A stretch of 64,000 nucleotides of DNA from JAPSGB01 sp963775185 (GCA_963775185.1 CAVZIE010000006.1:1-64000); one strand, 5' to 3'; shown: positions 8,832 to 17,659, counted from the stretch's first letter. The notes: generated by a model not told the origin, from the sequence alone. Made by a program: numbers and translations.

Positions 8832-9458
8832 ATGCGCCGCGTTGCTGCCGTCACCGCGCTCGTACTCGCAGTCGGAAGTGCGCGTATGGCTTGCGCCGAG
8901 CCCACCACGGTGCGCGTCCACATCGCGCCGCCCAGGGCGGGGCAGCGCCTCCGTATCGCGCCGGTGCACAACGACGATGCCGTGGCTTTGAATTGCGACG
9001 CCGAATGCGTGCTCGATCTTGTTCCTGGCCACTATCGTCTGGAACTGTTCGATCGTGATGGGCGCTCGCTCGGCTCGACGCGCGTGGATGCCGACATCGA
9101 CGCTCTGTGGCGCATCACGCCGCCGGATCGCACGGCGTACTGGGCGGGCTTGACCACCGGCATCGCGGGCGCGACCCTGATAATGGCCGGGTTCTTCCTG
9201 ATCAGCCCGGTGCTGCCGATCGGCGGCAACGAATGCCACAACGATTGCGCGACCGACACGCAACGACGCTGGGCCGGCATCGGGTTCGCGTCGATCCTGG
9301 TCGGGGCAATCGCGACGCCGATCGGCTGGGTCACGTTTGCGCACAACCGTCGTCCGTCGGTCGAGAGCGCGGCGCCTCCGCCGCTCGATCCGCCACCGCG
9401 CTTTTCCGCGGCGATCACGCCAGGCGGTGCGGCGCTGTCGATGCAGATGGCGTTCTGA
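8832..9458 (+). CDS. Putative exported membrane protein, PEGA-like N-terminus
   Basis: 208 residues, ATG at 8832. A signal peptide (VAAVTALVLAVGSARMACA) precedes a beta-rich segment of ~75 residues, TTVRVHIAPPRAGQRLRI to YRLELFDRDGRSLGSTRVD, which resembles PEGA-type or carboxypeptidase-regulatory folds. Two transmembrane helices follow (TTGIAGATLIMAGFFLI and IGFASILVGAIATPIGWV) with a short loop holding two Cys between them. The C-terminus is Pro-rich. Myxobacterial genomes hold many such signal-PEGA-TM proteins of unknown role. It is divergent from the decayed TPR gene. Confidence 0.65.
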   Translation: MRRVAAVTALVLAVGSARMACAEPTTVRVHIAPPRAGQRLRIAPVHNDDAVALNCDAECVLDLVPGHYRLELFDRDGRSLGSTRVDADIDALWRITPPDRTAYWAGLTTGIAGATLIMAGFFLISPVLPIGGNECHNDCATDTQRRWAGIGFASILVGAIATPIGWVTFAHNRRPSVESAAPPPLDPPPRFSAAITPGGAALSMQMAF

Positions 9459-9672
9459 CGCGATATCATCGGCGCCGCCGGGAGCACTCGACCAGGCGGT
9501 GACCGCGGCTTTGCGTGGGTGCCGCTCGAGGTCGTCGGCGCGCTCGCTACCACAATGCGGCTCGGGCTCAATCGCCGCCGGCGAAGTCGTGCCGGCATCG
9601 ATGTCCGCGCCGCTCGCGGCATCGGCTCCGCGCGCGTCACGCTACCAGATGCAAGCTGGCGCCTGCCCAAAT
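9459..9672. other. No gene recognised
   Basis: Only short open frames of Arg/Ala-rich composition cover this stretch on both strands. None shows a signal peptide, a motif or a credible start. I see no repeat copies or strong hairpins. Confidence 0.4.
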
Positions 9673-9822
9673 TCATGTTGGGGGGCGCTCGCTCACAGTC
9701 CAACCGAACGGGCGCCGCAATCGTCGCGACGCGACGCCGTAGCCCACCCAGGACAAGGACCAGACGATCCGCGCGGCGGGCAGCAAGTAGATCGCGGGGC
9801 CGACATTAGCGGGCTTGCACAC
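9673..9822 (-). CDS. Possible small ORF, end of a membrane protein or remnant
   Basis: A GTG at 9822 opens 49 codons reading VCKPANVGPAIYLLPAARIV, then WSLSWVGYGVASRRLRRPFG, and ending SERPPT. The hydrophobic and aromatic pattern is more protein-like than its surroundings. It overlaps the end of the GNAT 3' fragment in another frame. It may be a small gene downstream of the GNAT gene or a remnant; there is no family match. Confidence 0.25.
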   Translation of the reverse strand: MCKPANVGPAIYLLPAARIVWSLSWVGYGVASRRLRRPFGWTVSERPPT

Positions 9823-9966
9823 GTACCGCCGTGCAGAGGCGCGCGGACGGTGGCTTCACATCACGGTTGAGCTCGTAGACTCCGAGCTCCGTCCGCGTGG
9901 CACCGACGTCGTACCCATCAACCGATAGTGGAGGCGCGGCAGGCTCGGCTTGGCACAAGCGCCAGC
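9806..9966 (-). pseudogene. 3' fragment of an interrupted GNAT acetyltransferase gene
   Basis: The reading includes GATRTELGVYELNRD, which fits the GNAT region after the acetyl-CoA loop (ELxVYExN, usually followed by an FYExxGF-like segment). It ends at a stop at 9806. The matching N-terminal part lies at 10391-10732 on the same strand, and the ~430 bp between them hold the second lipoprotein copy. The last ~20 residues do not match the family well, so extra small lesions are likely. Confidence 0.45.
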
Positions 9967-9968
9967 CT

Positions 9969-10349
9969 CTACACGGGCGAGAGCGACGCGCAGCTACGAA
10001 TCTGGATACGGGCGTCACCCCGGCCAGCGCCACGCACGGAACTGTCGTAGGTCAGTTCGTGTATGCGGCCCGGTTCGGAGCTGGCGTACCCGACGGCGAC
10101 GAACGAGTCGATACCCTGCCGCCAATTGTAGACATAGAATCGGGTTGCGCCGGCTACGCACGCCTGCTGCGACGCTGGGTCGTCTCTGCCGGCGTGTCCG
10201 CAGTCCCGCGCCCCGGCGCCCGCCAGATGCCAGATCCAATCATCGATGTGGCAACGGCGGCGATGAACCTCGTCGGCGCCGACGGGTCGAGGTGCGCCGC
10301 ACGCAGACAGCAGGAAGACTGCTGCCAGCGGCAGTACGCCCCGCACCAA
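9969..10349 (-). CDS. Small Cys-rich lipoprotein, copy 2 (shortened)
   Basis: 126 residues from GTG or ATG-like start at 10349, with signal peptide ending in LLSAC as in copy 1 at 2124-2630. The proteins share long blocks (RRRCHIDDWIW, YVYNWRQG, VAVGYASSEPGRIHELTYDS), but this copy stops after SLSPV, where copy 1 has ~45 more residues with a Cys cluster. The N-terminal ~10 residues also differ. DNA similarity covers about 9975-10325 only. The copy sits inside a GNAT gene in the same orientation. It may still be expressed, but the lost C-terminus makes function uncertain. Confidence 0.55.
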   Translation of the reverse strand: MVRGVLPLAAVFLLSACGAPRPVGADEVHRRRCHIDDWIWHLAGAGARDCGHAGRDDPASQQACVAGATRFYVYNWRQGIDSFVAVGYASSEPGRIHELTYDSSVRGAGRGDARIQIRSCASLSPV

Positions 10350-10390
10350 GCACCTTCGTAGTCGGCGACGTGGTGCGACTCCTCGTGTGA

Positions 10391-10732
10391 CGTGCGCCCC
10401 CTGCCGATATCTCGACGTCTGGACGCCCGATCAACCACGAGGGTGTCGATCTCGGCGACGCGCGCGGGGCGAACGATGGGTGTTCTGGAAACCTCACGGA
10501 TCATCACGAGAAGTACGCCTGCCGGCGGCGAACCGGCCAGATCGGTTGCCACGAGCGCTGCCCGGTCCGGGTCGTCGATGAACGTCTCGAGCAGCTCTGG
10601 CGGTCGCGGCTCATCCAGCTTTCGAAAGAGGCAAGGCAGACCATCTCGATGGAGCTCGTCCACTTGATCGAGGAGCTCGACGATCCGTGGCAAATCGTCG
10701 CGAAGGGCCCGTCGAATCACCGCGTCGGTCAT
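10391..10732 (-). pseudogene. 5' fragment of an interrupted GNAT acetyltransferase gene
   Basis: ATG at 10732. About 113 residues of a GNAT N-acetyltransferase are intact: IRRALRDDLPRIVELLDQVD at the N-terminus, LVMIREVSRTP in the central strands, and IDTLVVDRASRRRDIGRG, which is the start of the acetyl-CoA pyrophosphate loop (R/QxxGxG/A). The frame then runs into unrelated residues (TSHEESHHVADYEG) and the lipoprotein copy. The continuation of the domain is found at 9806-9966. The gene is therefore disrupted at its cofactor loop and should be inactive. Confidence 0.6.
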
Positions 10733-10756
10733 GTCAACCCGATACCTCGTCGGAGA

Positions 10757-11884
10757 TTACCACCCAGGCGCCGCTCGCGCGTCCCGCCTGGCCTGCATGA
10801 ACTCCCGCCCGAAGTCCTGCTCGGCGGCGAGCGCGTTGTGGCTCTTGCACCGGAGCGCGAGGTTCGACGCCGTCGCCGGCCCGCCGCACGCGAACGGTTG
10901 CTCGTGGTGCAGCTCCAGCAGCCGAGTTTCGCGACAGCGCTGTCCCGACGCGTCCACGTACGCGCATCGCCCGCCGTCGCGCTGCCACACCTCGCGTCGC
11001 ACCGCCGCCGGCACGTGGCGACTCCCGCGCTGGCGCGGAACGCCGGCACGCTTCGTGCTTTCGCGCGGCTTCGCACCGACGCCATAGCGACGCTTCTCCA
11101 GCTCCGCCACCAACGCCTGCAGCGCGCGCAGATGCACTTGCTCCAGCGACTTGTCCGCGCCCGTGTGCGACAGCAGATCCTTCGCGCGCTCCAGCAGCTC
11201 GACGTACTCCTGGCTCGCAGTGAACTGCACGCTGTAGCGCTGCGTGTCGTCGTCGCGCGGCGGCTCGGACATCGGCATCGGCTCGGGTTCCGGATCCGGC
11301 GCGGGTTCCGGCACCGGCGCGCTCGCGTCCATCCAGTCGCGCGGTCGGTTGCCCGGCTCAAGCTCGCGCACCGGCACCATCGACGCCACGAACTCGCTCC
11401 ACGATGGTGCGCGCGGAATCGTGAAGCCGCGCGGACCCAGCGGCTCCACGCGCGCGGGCACGTCGGGCAACGGGTCGAGCTGGCGCACCAGCTTCGCGAT
11501 CTCCTTCTTGGTCCGATGCTTCGCACGCTCGAGCACGTCGAACTGGTTCTCCAGCGTGAGGTGCGAGCCAATCATGAGCAGCCCCGTGAGGTGGATCTCC
11601 CCCGCTGCCACGCGGTCGAGCACGGCGGGAAATTCCCGCGCGATGCGCGCCGCGCGCGCCCGGCGCGACGCCGCGTCCTCCGACATGCGGAGCTCGTACA
11701 CGCAGTATGTGTACAAGCTCGCGCACGCCCGCTGGCGATGCAGCCCGCGCGCCTCCACCTCGCCCAGGTGCGCGAGCAACGCCGCGAGCGCCTGGTTCGA
11801 CTGCCCCACGATGGCGCGCGTGCGCGCCACGAGCGCGTCGTCCGCCAACTCCTCGAAGCGGTAGACAGATTCCGTGTTTGCCAT
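10757..11884 (-). CDS. DUF222/HNH endonuclease family protein
   Basis: 375 residues, ATG at 11884. Residues ~1-140 form the helical DUF222-like part (ALVARTRAIVGQSNQALAAL, GEIHLTGLLMIGSHLT). A Pro/Asp/Glu linker follows near 175-205, then another helical part. Residues ~290-365 are an HNH nuclease domain: REVWQRDGGRCAYV, CRETRLLELHHEQPFACGG and NLALRCKSHN, with the catalytic His and the zinc Cys residues present. Residues ~276-292 (KRAGVPRQRGSR) are encoded by repeat B, an insertion just before the HNH domain. DUF222-HNH proteins include the mycobacterial 13E12 repeat family and are often linked to mobile repeats. The protein is predicted to nick or cut DNA; target unknown. Confidence 0.85.
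   Translation of the reverse strand: MANTESVYRFEELADDALVARTRAIVGQSNQALAALLAHLGEVEARGLHRQRACASLYTYCVYELRMSEDAASRRARAARIAREFPAVLDRVAAGEIHLTGLLMIGSHLTLENQFDVLERAKHRTKKEIAKLVRQLDPLPDVPARVEPLGPRGFTIPRAPSWSEFVASMVPVRELEPGNRPRDWMDASAPVPEPAPDPEPEPMPMSEPPRDDDTQRYSVQFTASQEYVELLERAKDLLSHTGADKSLEQVHLRALQALVAELEKRRYGVGAKPRESTKRAGVPRQRGSRHVPAAVRREVWQRDGGRCAYVDASGQRCRETRLLELHHEQPFACGGPATASNLALRCKSHNALAAEQDFGREFMQARRDARAAPGW
11009..11058 (+). repeat. Repeat B copy 3, translated inside the HNH protein
   Basis: GGCACGTGGCGACTCCCGCG followed by the shared core and GCACGCTTCGTGC. On the coding (minus) strand it encodes KRAGVPRQRGSRHVP without disturbing the frame, placed between the helical region and the HNH domain. 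Confidence 0.8.
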
Positions 11885-12116
11885 ACCGCCACCCTACACC
11901 CGCGTTTCCGCGCCTCGCCGCTCGCCCGCTCGCGCGCGATCGCCCACCACGACGCGATCTCCGCCGTCCGCGCGCCAATACGCCACGTGCGCGCGGCCTG
12001 CGTCCGCCAGAGCACGCTTCAAACGCGACCGGCGCGATCCGGGCTCCGGCGTCGCGAAATCCCGTCAATGGAAATCGACGGGGAAGAGTCCCTTTCTGGG
12101 CGTGGACGCTGGTTGG

Positions 12117-12138
12117 GTTTGCCGGTCCGGCGCGGTCA
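12117..12138 (+). repeat. Repeat A copy 4
   Basis: GTTTGCCGGTCCGGCGCGGT, forward orientation, 10 bases before repeat B copy 4. Confidence 0.85.
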
Positions 12139-12147
12139 CGTCCGCGC

Positions 12148-12196
12148 GCACGTGCCGACTCCCGCGCTGGCGCGGAACGCCGGCACGCTTTGTACC
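12148..12196 (+). repeat. Repeat B copy 4
   Basis: GCACGTGCCGACTCCCGCGC, then the shared core and CGCCGGCACGCTTTGTACC. It lies between the stop of the lipoprotein gene at 12211 and the HNH gene start. Confidence 0.8.
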
Positions 12197-12210
12197 GCCA
12201 CCACGCTCCG

Positions 12211-13122
12211 TCACACCGAGGTAGCCGGGTCACTGGTATTTCGATCGCAGGCGGCTTCCGACAGGAACCAATGCTCTCCTGCCGAGACGCGGTAGGCCGC
12301 GATGGGCGGGTCGTTCTCTTCGTGATGGCCGGGCTCCAACACGACGAGGGCGTCGCCAGTCGTGGTCGCGATCAAATACGTGTCGACGCTGCCGATGGTC
12401 ATCATGCCGTCCTTTCGCCAGAGGGATGGCGGACCGAGGGTGATGAACGCGCCGTCGATGCTGTACGAGCGCTCGACCGGGGACGCTTCCGCGGTCGTCG
12501 ACGCGAGCACGGGCGTGCTCCCGCTTCTGCTCGCGCCCGGGGCCGCCGCGTCGACCCAACCGTGAAGCTCACCCGCTTCGAACTCGGCGGGGACGCGCAT
12601 TCTTCGTCCCCGGACGTCCAGCACGCGCAGCCTGCCGCACTTCACGAATGCGAAGCCCGGCCCGTTCCCGGTTGCGGAGATCTCGCGATACAGCCCGTAG
12701 CGTACGTCGGACGTTCCGGCGCCGGTCGCGGTTTCCTCCGGAATCGCACGCCGCGGGACGTGCAGATCGACCGCGACCGGAATCACGTCGTCGATGACGG
12801 CGCCGGGTTGCAGCACGCCCGTGTTCCGCGCCCTGGGAAAGCGCGCGTCGGCCAGCGCGCGACCACCGTCGCACTGGATGAGCGACACGGGCGTGCCATG
12901 TCGGAGGAAGCCGATCGTCGGACCGTTGTTCGTCGGCAATCGCATCGGTACGTTGACGCGCGTCTGCCTGGTGCCGCAGCTTTCCGGCCCGGCGAAAGCA
13001 TCGACGAGCGCGCTGCCGGACCGGGGATCTTCCGCCGCTGCTTGCGCAAGCCGTGGCTGTCCGTGAGCGCACGCGCTCACGGACGTGAGTGACAGCAGCG
13101 CGATCCAGAGCCCGCGTTCCAA
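12211..13122 (-). CDS. Lipoprotein of unknown function
   Basis: 303 residues with a TTG start at 13122; no ATG or GTG fits the signal peptide better. The signal ends in the lipobox SVSAC. The body has two recognisable parts: residues ~50-110 read like an SH3-like/invasion-type strand set (TRVNVPMRLPTNNGPTIGFL, GTPVSLIQCDGG), and the C-terminal ~80 residues (SYSIDGAFITLGPPSLW, DTYLIATTTGDALVVLEPG) look beta-rich. I do not recognise a specific family. It is divergent from the small membrane protein at 13245. Confidence 0.65.
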   Translation of the reverse strand: MERGLWIALLSLTSVSACAHGQPRLAQAAAEDPRSGSALVDAFAGPESCGTRQTRVNVPMRLPTNNGPTIGFLRHGTPVSLIQCDGGRALADARFPRARNTGVLQPGAVIDDVIPVAVDLHVPRRAIPEETATGAGTSDVRYGLYREISATGNGPGFAFVKCGRLRVLDVRGRRMRVPAEFEAGELHGWVDAAAPGASRSGSTPVLASTTAEASPVERSYSIDGAFITLGPPSLWRKDGMMTIGSVDTYLIATTTGDALVVLEPGHHEENDPPIAAYRVSAGEHWFLSEAACDRNTSDPATSV

Positions 13123-13244
13123 CGTCCCGAGGATAGCGCCTGGCAGGCTGTTGAAGATCGGGTTGTTGCCGTCTCGCGGCGGCGCTCTCCCGACGCCCGT
13201 TAAACCTGACGTTGCAGCCGCCCCGGTGAGCTACGGTGACGCGA

Positions 13245-13757
13245 ATGGACGCCTATACGTTGAGCTATCTGTCGGGCTCCTTGTTCGTGTTCGCGCTCGT
13301 GGGATACGTTGTCGGTCGCAAGCTCGTGGGTCGCGACGGCGTCACGGAGGTGCGTCGGTTGCAACAGCTGGCGGGGCTTGCCGAGCCGGACGCGCGCGCG
13401 CCGTCGGCGTGGCGCGGAGTCGTGCCGTTCGTACTGGCTGCGGCCGGTGCGGTGTGCGGGGTCGTGTTCGGGGTTGTCTCGCTGGTGTTCGTAGATGGCG
13501 GGTTCGTTTACTCCACGGCGCGGCTCGAGCAGGGTTTCCTGTCGGGCTGCGAGCGTCCTTGTGCCAGTGGGGGAACGGGCGTTCCCGAGTGCAAGAAGTC
13601 CTGCGCGTGCATGCTCCACGAGCTGAAGCGCACTCACACCACGTCGCGGAGTCTCGGGAAGCTCTTCCAAGCCGCCAATGCCAAGGACCCGGCAGCGCTG
13701 CGCGAGGTCCGACAGGCGGCGGGGCGCTGCATGCCGCGCCCCACGCTCTCGCGGTAG
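13245..13757 (+). CDS. Small membrane protein with two TM helices
   Basis: About 170 residues. ATG at 13245 (MDAYTLSYLSG) is preferred to GTG at 13236. Helix 1 (SGSLFVFALVGYVVG) and helix 2 (VVPFVLAAAGAVCGVVFGVV) flank a ~40-residue loop. A second loop has a Cys cluster (CERPCASGG, CKKSCACM), and the C-terminal part is helical. No family recognised. Confidence 0.6.
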   Translation: MDAYTLSYLSGSLFVFALVGYVVGRKLVGRDGVTEVRRLQQLAGLAEPDARAPSAWRGVVPFVLAAAGAVCGVVFGVVSLVFVDGGFVYSTARLEQGFLSGCERPCASGGTGVPECKKSCACMLHELKRTHTTSRSLGKLFQAANAKDPAALREVRQAAGRCMPRPTLSR

Positions 13758-13769
13758 TCGCAACGCGCG

Positions 13770-13791
13770 GTTCCGCGCCGGACCGGCAAAC
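13770..13791 (-). repeat. Repeat A copy 5
   Basis: TTCCGCGCCGGACCGGCAAA in the 50-base gap between convergent genes, 13 bases past the stop at 13757. Confidence 0.85.
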
Positions 13792-13810
13792 CAGAAATCG
13801 GAGATGGGGG

Positions 13811-15551
13811 TTACGGCTGGACGGCGATGCCGTCGACGGCGGTCAGGCTGCCGGTGAGGACGGCGGCGCTGGCGAGGCTGCCGTCGGACTGGATCTTCCG
13901 CGCGTACAGGCCGCTGTCGGTGCTGTCTTGATAGACGACGTAGCGGACGCTGCTTCGCGACAGGATGCGCGCGTTGCTCGACGGCAGGCTGACGACGGCG
14001 CCCGGGGTTGCGCCGGCGAGGTCGGCGAAGCGAAACGGATTCGGCGGGTCGAAGAAGCCCGGCGTGGCGGGACGCATGAGGATCCCGGTCCCGTCGTGGG
14101 AGAGCTCGAAGTAGCCGAGCGACCAGCCGCTGGAGCTCACGCTGATGTCGTTCGCGAGCGGGTAGCTGGTGACGGCGCTGGTGATGGATCCGTCGATGAC
14201 GAACAGATTCGCGTCCTGGATGATGCCGAACCAGCGCGGCACGGGCCAGCCGTAGGCGGCGGAGGCGCCGCCGCCGGGGAGCGCCGTGCCGACGGTGACA
14301 CCCGGAGGCCAGCTGGTAGCGTCGACGAGGACCGGCGGCCCGCCGAGCGCGGTGAGCATCACGCGGGCGCCGGTGGAGTTCCAGCTGACGGCGTACGACG
14401 CGCTGGTCGACGGCGTGTAGAGCGAGGCGGTGTTTCCGACGCCCGACGCGGACACCTGGGCGAGCTGGAGCTCGCCGCTGGACAGCGTGATCACGGCCAG
14501 CTTGTCCGTGGGCGAGAGCGCGGTGCGCTTGCCGACGTCCACGAACGCGCCGACGGTTCCGTTGCTGAACGGCGCGATGACGCCGCTGTCCTGGACGCCC
14601 ATGAGCAGGAAGCTGCCGTCGGACGCCCACCGACAGGAGTACACGTACGAGTACGCCGAAGGCGCGGTCACGGGCGTGATGGCGCCGGTCGCCGCGTTCG
14701 CGATCTGGCAGGTGTCGTTGTCGGCCCACACCAGCCACTTGTCGTCGGGCGACCACGCGACGCCACTCAGCTGGCCGGTGGCGAGCTTGACGCTCTGCTT
14801 GCTGGCGCGGTCGTACAAGCGCGACGTCGCGTTGAAGCTCGAGTCCGTGTCCCAGTAGACGAGCTTCGACGCGGCGTGCGACCACGCGACGCAGCCGGTG
14901 TAGCCGCCGGGGCTGGGGATGGAAGCGAGCAGCGCGGGCGCGGCGCTCTGCATGTCGTAGATGCGCACGCTTGCGCCGTTCACGGCGAGCACGCGCGCGT
15001 CCGCGGTCCACAGCGGACCGGAGCCCGGGTACAGGTACTGGCTGTGTCCGCTGTCCAGGATCACCGGGCTGTCGAACGTGCCGTCGTCGAAGACGGCGAC
15101 GGCCGAGAGCTTCGACGCGCTCGATTGGTCGTAGATCACCCAGTTGGGAGGAGCATGACCGGCACCACCGTCCGCACCGCCAGCGCCGGCGCCGGCCGCG
15201 CCCGCGTCGGCACCCGCCGCGCCGGCGCTACCGCTCGCACCGGCCGTGCCCGCATCCGAACCCGCCGCGCCGGCGTCCGCACCCGCCGCACCCGCCGTGC
15301 CGCCCGCACCCGCCGCACCCTGCCGGTGCCCGCCTCGCGCCCGCCGTCCCGCTGCTGCCGCCGGTCCCCGCGGTTCCGCCGGTCCCGGCGGTTCCACCCG
15401 TGCCGGCGCCGCCCTCGCTGCTGCCGGCCGCGCCGCCACCCGGGCTCCCGCCGCTGCCGCTGTCACCGCCGCCGCACCTGGACAAGCCGACCAGCAGCGC
15501 GACCACTGCTCCCGAGGAGCAGAGAAACCGGGATCGCGCACGTTGCGTCAT
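13811..15551 (-). pseudogene. Beta-propeller lipoprotein, frameshifted in its Gly-rich linker
   Basis: ATG at 15551 opens a lipoprotein signal (GAVVALLVGLSRCGGG) followed by a Gly/Ser/Thr linker (GGTAGTGGTAGTGGSSG). The frame then shifts within the low-complexity linker at about 15315-15345, and a second frame continues with a GADAGAAGSDAG linker and ~430 residues of WD40/TolB-type propeller (VAWSPDDKWLVWAD, CRWASDGSFLLMG, YFELSHDGTGILM) to the stop at 13811. Everything outside the junction looks intact. The shift sits in a tandem GC-rich repeat, where polymerase slippage or sequencing errors are both expected. Confidence 0.7.
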
Positions 15552-15599
15552 GGGTCGCCTCCGCAGCGTCCTACGCCATCCGGCGCGCGAAGGTTCCCG

Positions 15600-17117
15600 C
15601 TACCGCAGCACGTTATCGACGAGATCCGTCGCGGCGCCCACCGTGCCGGCAATACTCGGGTAGCCCGCGGACGCGTTGACGGTCCACAAGTTGTCGAGCG
15701 GCGTCTCGAAGGAGAGGCGCTGGCGACCGACGTTCGCGGGCGTGAGGGCGGAGCCGTAGGCGTTGCCCTGGGGCGCCCAGCAGTAGCGCTCGTTGGTGGG
15801 CGGCGTGCCGGTCACGCTGCGCACGACGTGACGCGACAGCCCCGGCACGAATCGCTCTTCCACGACCTGGATGATGCGATCGCGGATCTTCTTCTTCTCG
15901 CGCAGGTAGCGCGCTGGATCGCGATCGCGCAGGCGCTTGAAGGGCGCGTACGCCACGCTCGTCGCAAGCTCGAGGATCTGCGTACCGGGCGGGCACAGCC
16001 CGGGCTCGTCGGTGTGGAGCGTGGGCGTGGACATGAACAGCCACGGATCGTCGAGCGCGCCGGCTTCGCGCTGGCGCCGATAGATCGCGTTCAGGTCGTC
16101 GTGCGGGTAGTGCCACACGTTGAACGAGCCGAAGCCGTGATCGCGCAGATCGAGCCCGCGAATGCCGAGGTAGATGGTGATGGTGCTGCCGGAGTACGCG
16201 TAGGCGAGCTTGTCGAGATAGCTGCGCGGCAGCGCGCGCTCGCCGATCAGCGCGGCGGTGCGTCGCGGATCGACGTTCGAGATGTAGCGCCGCGCGGTGA
16301 ACGTCTGGCCGCCGCGGGTGCGCACGCCGACGACGCGGTCGCCTTCGACCAGGATGCGATCGACCTCGGTCTCGAGCATGAGCCGGCAGCCGGGTCGCGC
16401 CGCGAACTGGTCGGCGATGCTGCCGATGAAGTGCTGGTAGTGCTTCTCCGGATAGTACGCGCCGCGGTCGTAGCCGCGGACCAGCGCTACATGCAAGAGC
16501 AGCGACACCTCTTCGGGCGGCAACAGGTAGTCCCCCGCTTGACCGGCGAGGACGGCCTGCAGCCGCTGCGGCATGCCGACCTCGTCGTACAGTCGCTGGA
16601 GCGTCCAGCCCTGCATGCGGAGCAGATGCGGGAAGCGGAACGGCGCAGCAGCGATGTCCCGCCATCCCGGCACGCGCGGCAGCACGTCGAGCTCGCGCCC
16701 GAGGGCCATGACCGTCGCGAAGTAGCGACGGATCGGGCGCGCGTCGGCGGGAAAGCGGCGGATCAGCCGGTCGCGGGACTTCTCCAGCCCGTTCGGGATG
16801 CGGTAGCGGTCGCCGGCGACCACGACGTGATCGAAGCCTTCCGGGTCGAGCCGGTGGAAGCGCACCGCCTCGTGCAGATCGAGTCGCCGCAAGAGCTCGT
16901 GGACCGGCTCGCCCTCGCCGCAGTTGAAGATGTAGTGCACCTGCGCGCAAAACCGGTACTGCCCCATCTGGAACGTGTGCGCGTAGCCGCCCGGCGTGTC
17001 GTGCGCCTCGAGCATCAGCACGCGCCGCCCTTGCTGCGCCAGGAGCGCGCCGGTCGAGAGCCCGGCCATGCCGGCACCGATCACCAGATCGTCGAACTCG
17101 CTGTCGGTCGAAGGCAT
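15600..17117 (-). CDS. FAD-dependent phytoene desaturase/retinol saturase-like oxidoreductase
   Basis: 505 residues from ATG 17117. The N-terminus has the dinucleotide-binding motif DDLVIGAGMAGLSTG and the following LMLEAHDTPGGYAHTF, typical of the CrtI/retinol-saturase/GDP-dissociation-inhibitor superfamily. The C-terminus carries the flavin-binding end GSALTPANVGRQRLSFETP, then NLWTVNASAGYPSIAGTVGA. Family members desaturate, isomerise or saturate carotenoid-like polyenes. No other carotenoid gene is near, so the substrate is open. GTG at 17144 would add nine residues of poor sequence. It is divergent from the DUF2007-like gene. Confidence 0.8.
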   Translation of the reverse strand: MPSTDSEFDDLVIGAGMAGLSTGALLAQQGRRVLMLEAHDTPGGYAHTFQMGQYRFCAQVHYIFNCGEGEPVHELLRRLDLHEAVRFHRLDPEGFDHVVVAGDRYRIPNGLEKSRDRLIRRFPADARPIRRYFATVMALGRELDVLPRVPGWRDIAAAPFRFPHLLRMQGWTLQRLYDEVGMPQRLQAVLAGQAGDYLLPPEEVSLLLHVALVRGYDRGAYYPEKHYQHFIGSIADQFAARPGCRLMLETEVDRILVEGDRVVGVRTRGGQTFTARRYISNVDPRRTAALIGERALPRSYLDKLAYAYSGSTITIYLGIRGLDLRDHGFGSFNVWHYPHDDLNAIYRRQREAGALDDPWLFMSTPTLHTDEPGLCPPGTQILELATSVAYAPFKRLRDRDPARYLREKKKIRDRIIQVVEERFVPGLSRHVVRSVTGTPPTNERYCWAPQGNAYGSALTPANVGRQRLSFETPLDNLWTVNASAGYPSIAGTVGAATDLVDNVLR

Positions 17118-17181
17118 GGCTGCGGCGGACCCGGGTCCTACCACGTTCTGCTAGGATTGGGCGCGTCGGGCTGGGCAACGC

Positions 17182-17658
17182 ATGGACTCCGAAGAGACGG
17201 CCGGTCGTTACTACGCGCTGCACGAGGCGGAGCTCGCGGCAATGCATCTGCGCGCCTGCGGCATCAAGGCGAAGGTCGACAACAACGTCGTGGCGTCGAT
17301 GAATCCGCTGTGGGGCATCGCGCTCGGCGGCATCCGCGTGCAGGTCCCGGCGCGCGACGCGGACGAGGCGCGCGAGCTGCTGCAGGCGCTGTATGCCCCG
17401 GACCCGGCGACGGAAGCCGTCGCGAAGCCGGAGCCGGCGGAGCGCGACGATCTGGCACGGCGCGCGTGGGCGGCGAGCATCATGGCGTTCATCACGCTGC
17501 CCGTCGTGGTGCACCTGTACTCGCTGCTGCTCTTGTCGCAGATAGCGCGCGCGCCGGGGAAGCTCAGCGCCAAGGGCCGCCGGCAGGCGCGCCTTGCCGC
17601 CCTGGTCGACGTGGTGTCGATCGGCGCGGTGATCGCGCTGACCGCGCTCGACGCGTGA
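17182..17658 (+). CDS. DUF2007-like domain protein with TM helix
   Basis: 158 residues, ATG at 17182. Residues ~8-75 fit the DUF2007 'putative signal transducing protein' fold: RYYALHEAELAAMHLRACGI, then IRVQVPARDADEARELLQAL. Two hydrophobic segments follow (SIMAFITLPVVVHLYSLLLL and LVDVVSIGAVIALTAL), so the C-terminal half is membrane-embedded. The stop is two bases from the stop of the convergent molybdoenzyme gene. Confidence 0.75.
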   Translation: MDSEETAGRYYALHEAELAAMHLRACGIKAKVDNNVVASMNPLWGIALGGIRVQVPARDADEARELLQALYAPDPATEAVAKPEPAERDDLARRAWAASIMAFITLPVVVHLYSLLLLSQIARAPGKLSAKGRRQARLAALVDVVSIGAVIALTALDA

Positions 17659-17659
17659 C

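Larger units (their letters stand above)
11885..12210. other. Gene-free gap with adjacent repeat A and repeat B copies
   Basis: No gene is supported between the HNH gene and the lipoprotein gene at 12211. A weak hairpin (CCCGTC...GACGGG) lies at about 12061-12083, repeat A at 12117-12138 and repeat B at 12148-12196. Promoter elements for the HNH gene should lie in 11885-12060 but none is clear. Confidence 0.5.

Noticed and set aside
13085..15679. An 864-codon plus-strand open frame
   Set aside because: Its composition is Arg/Ala-rich without domains, and it runs opposite to the beta-propeller lipoprotein gene, which has recognisable motifs.
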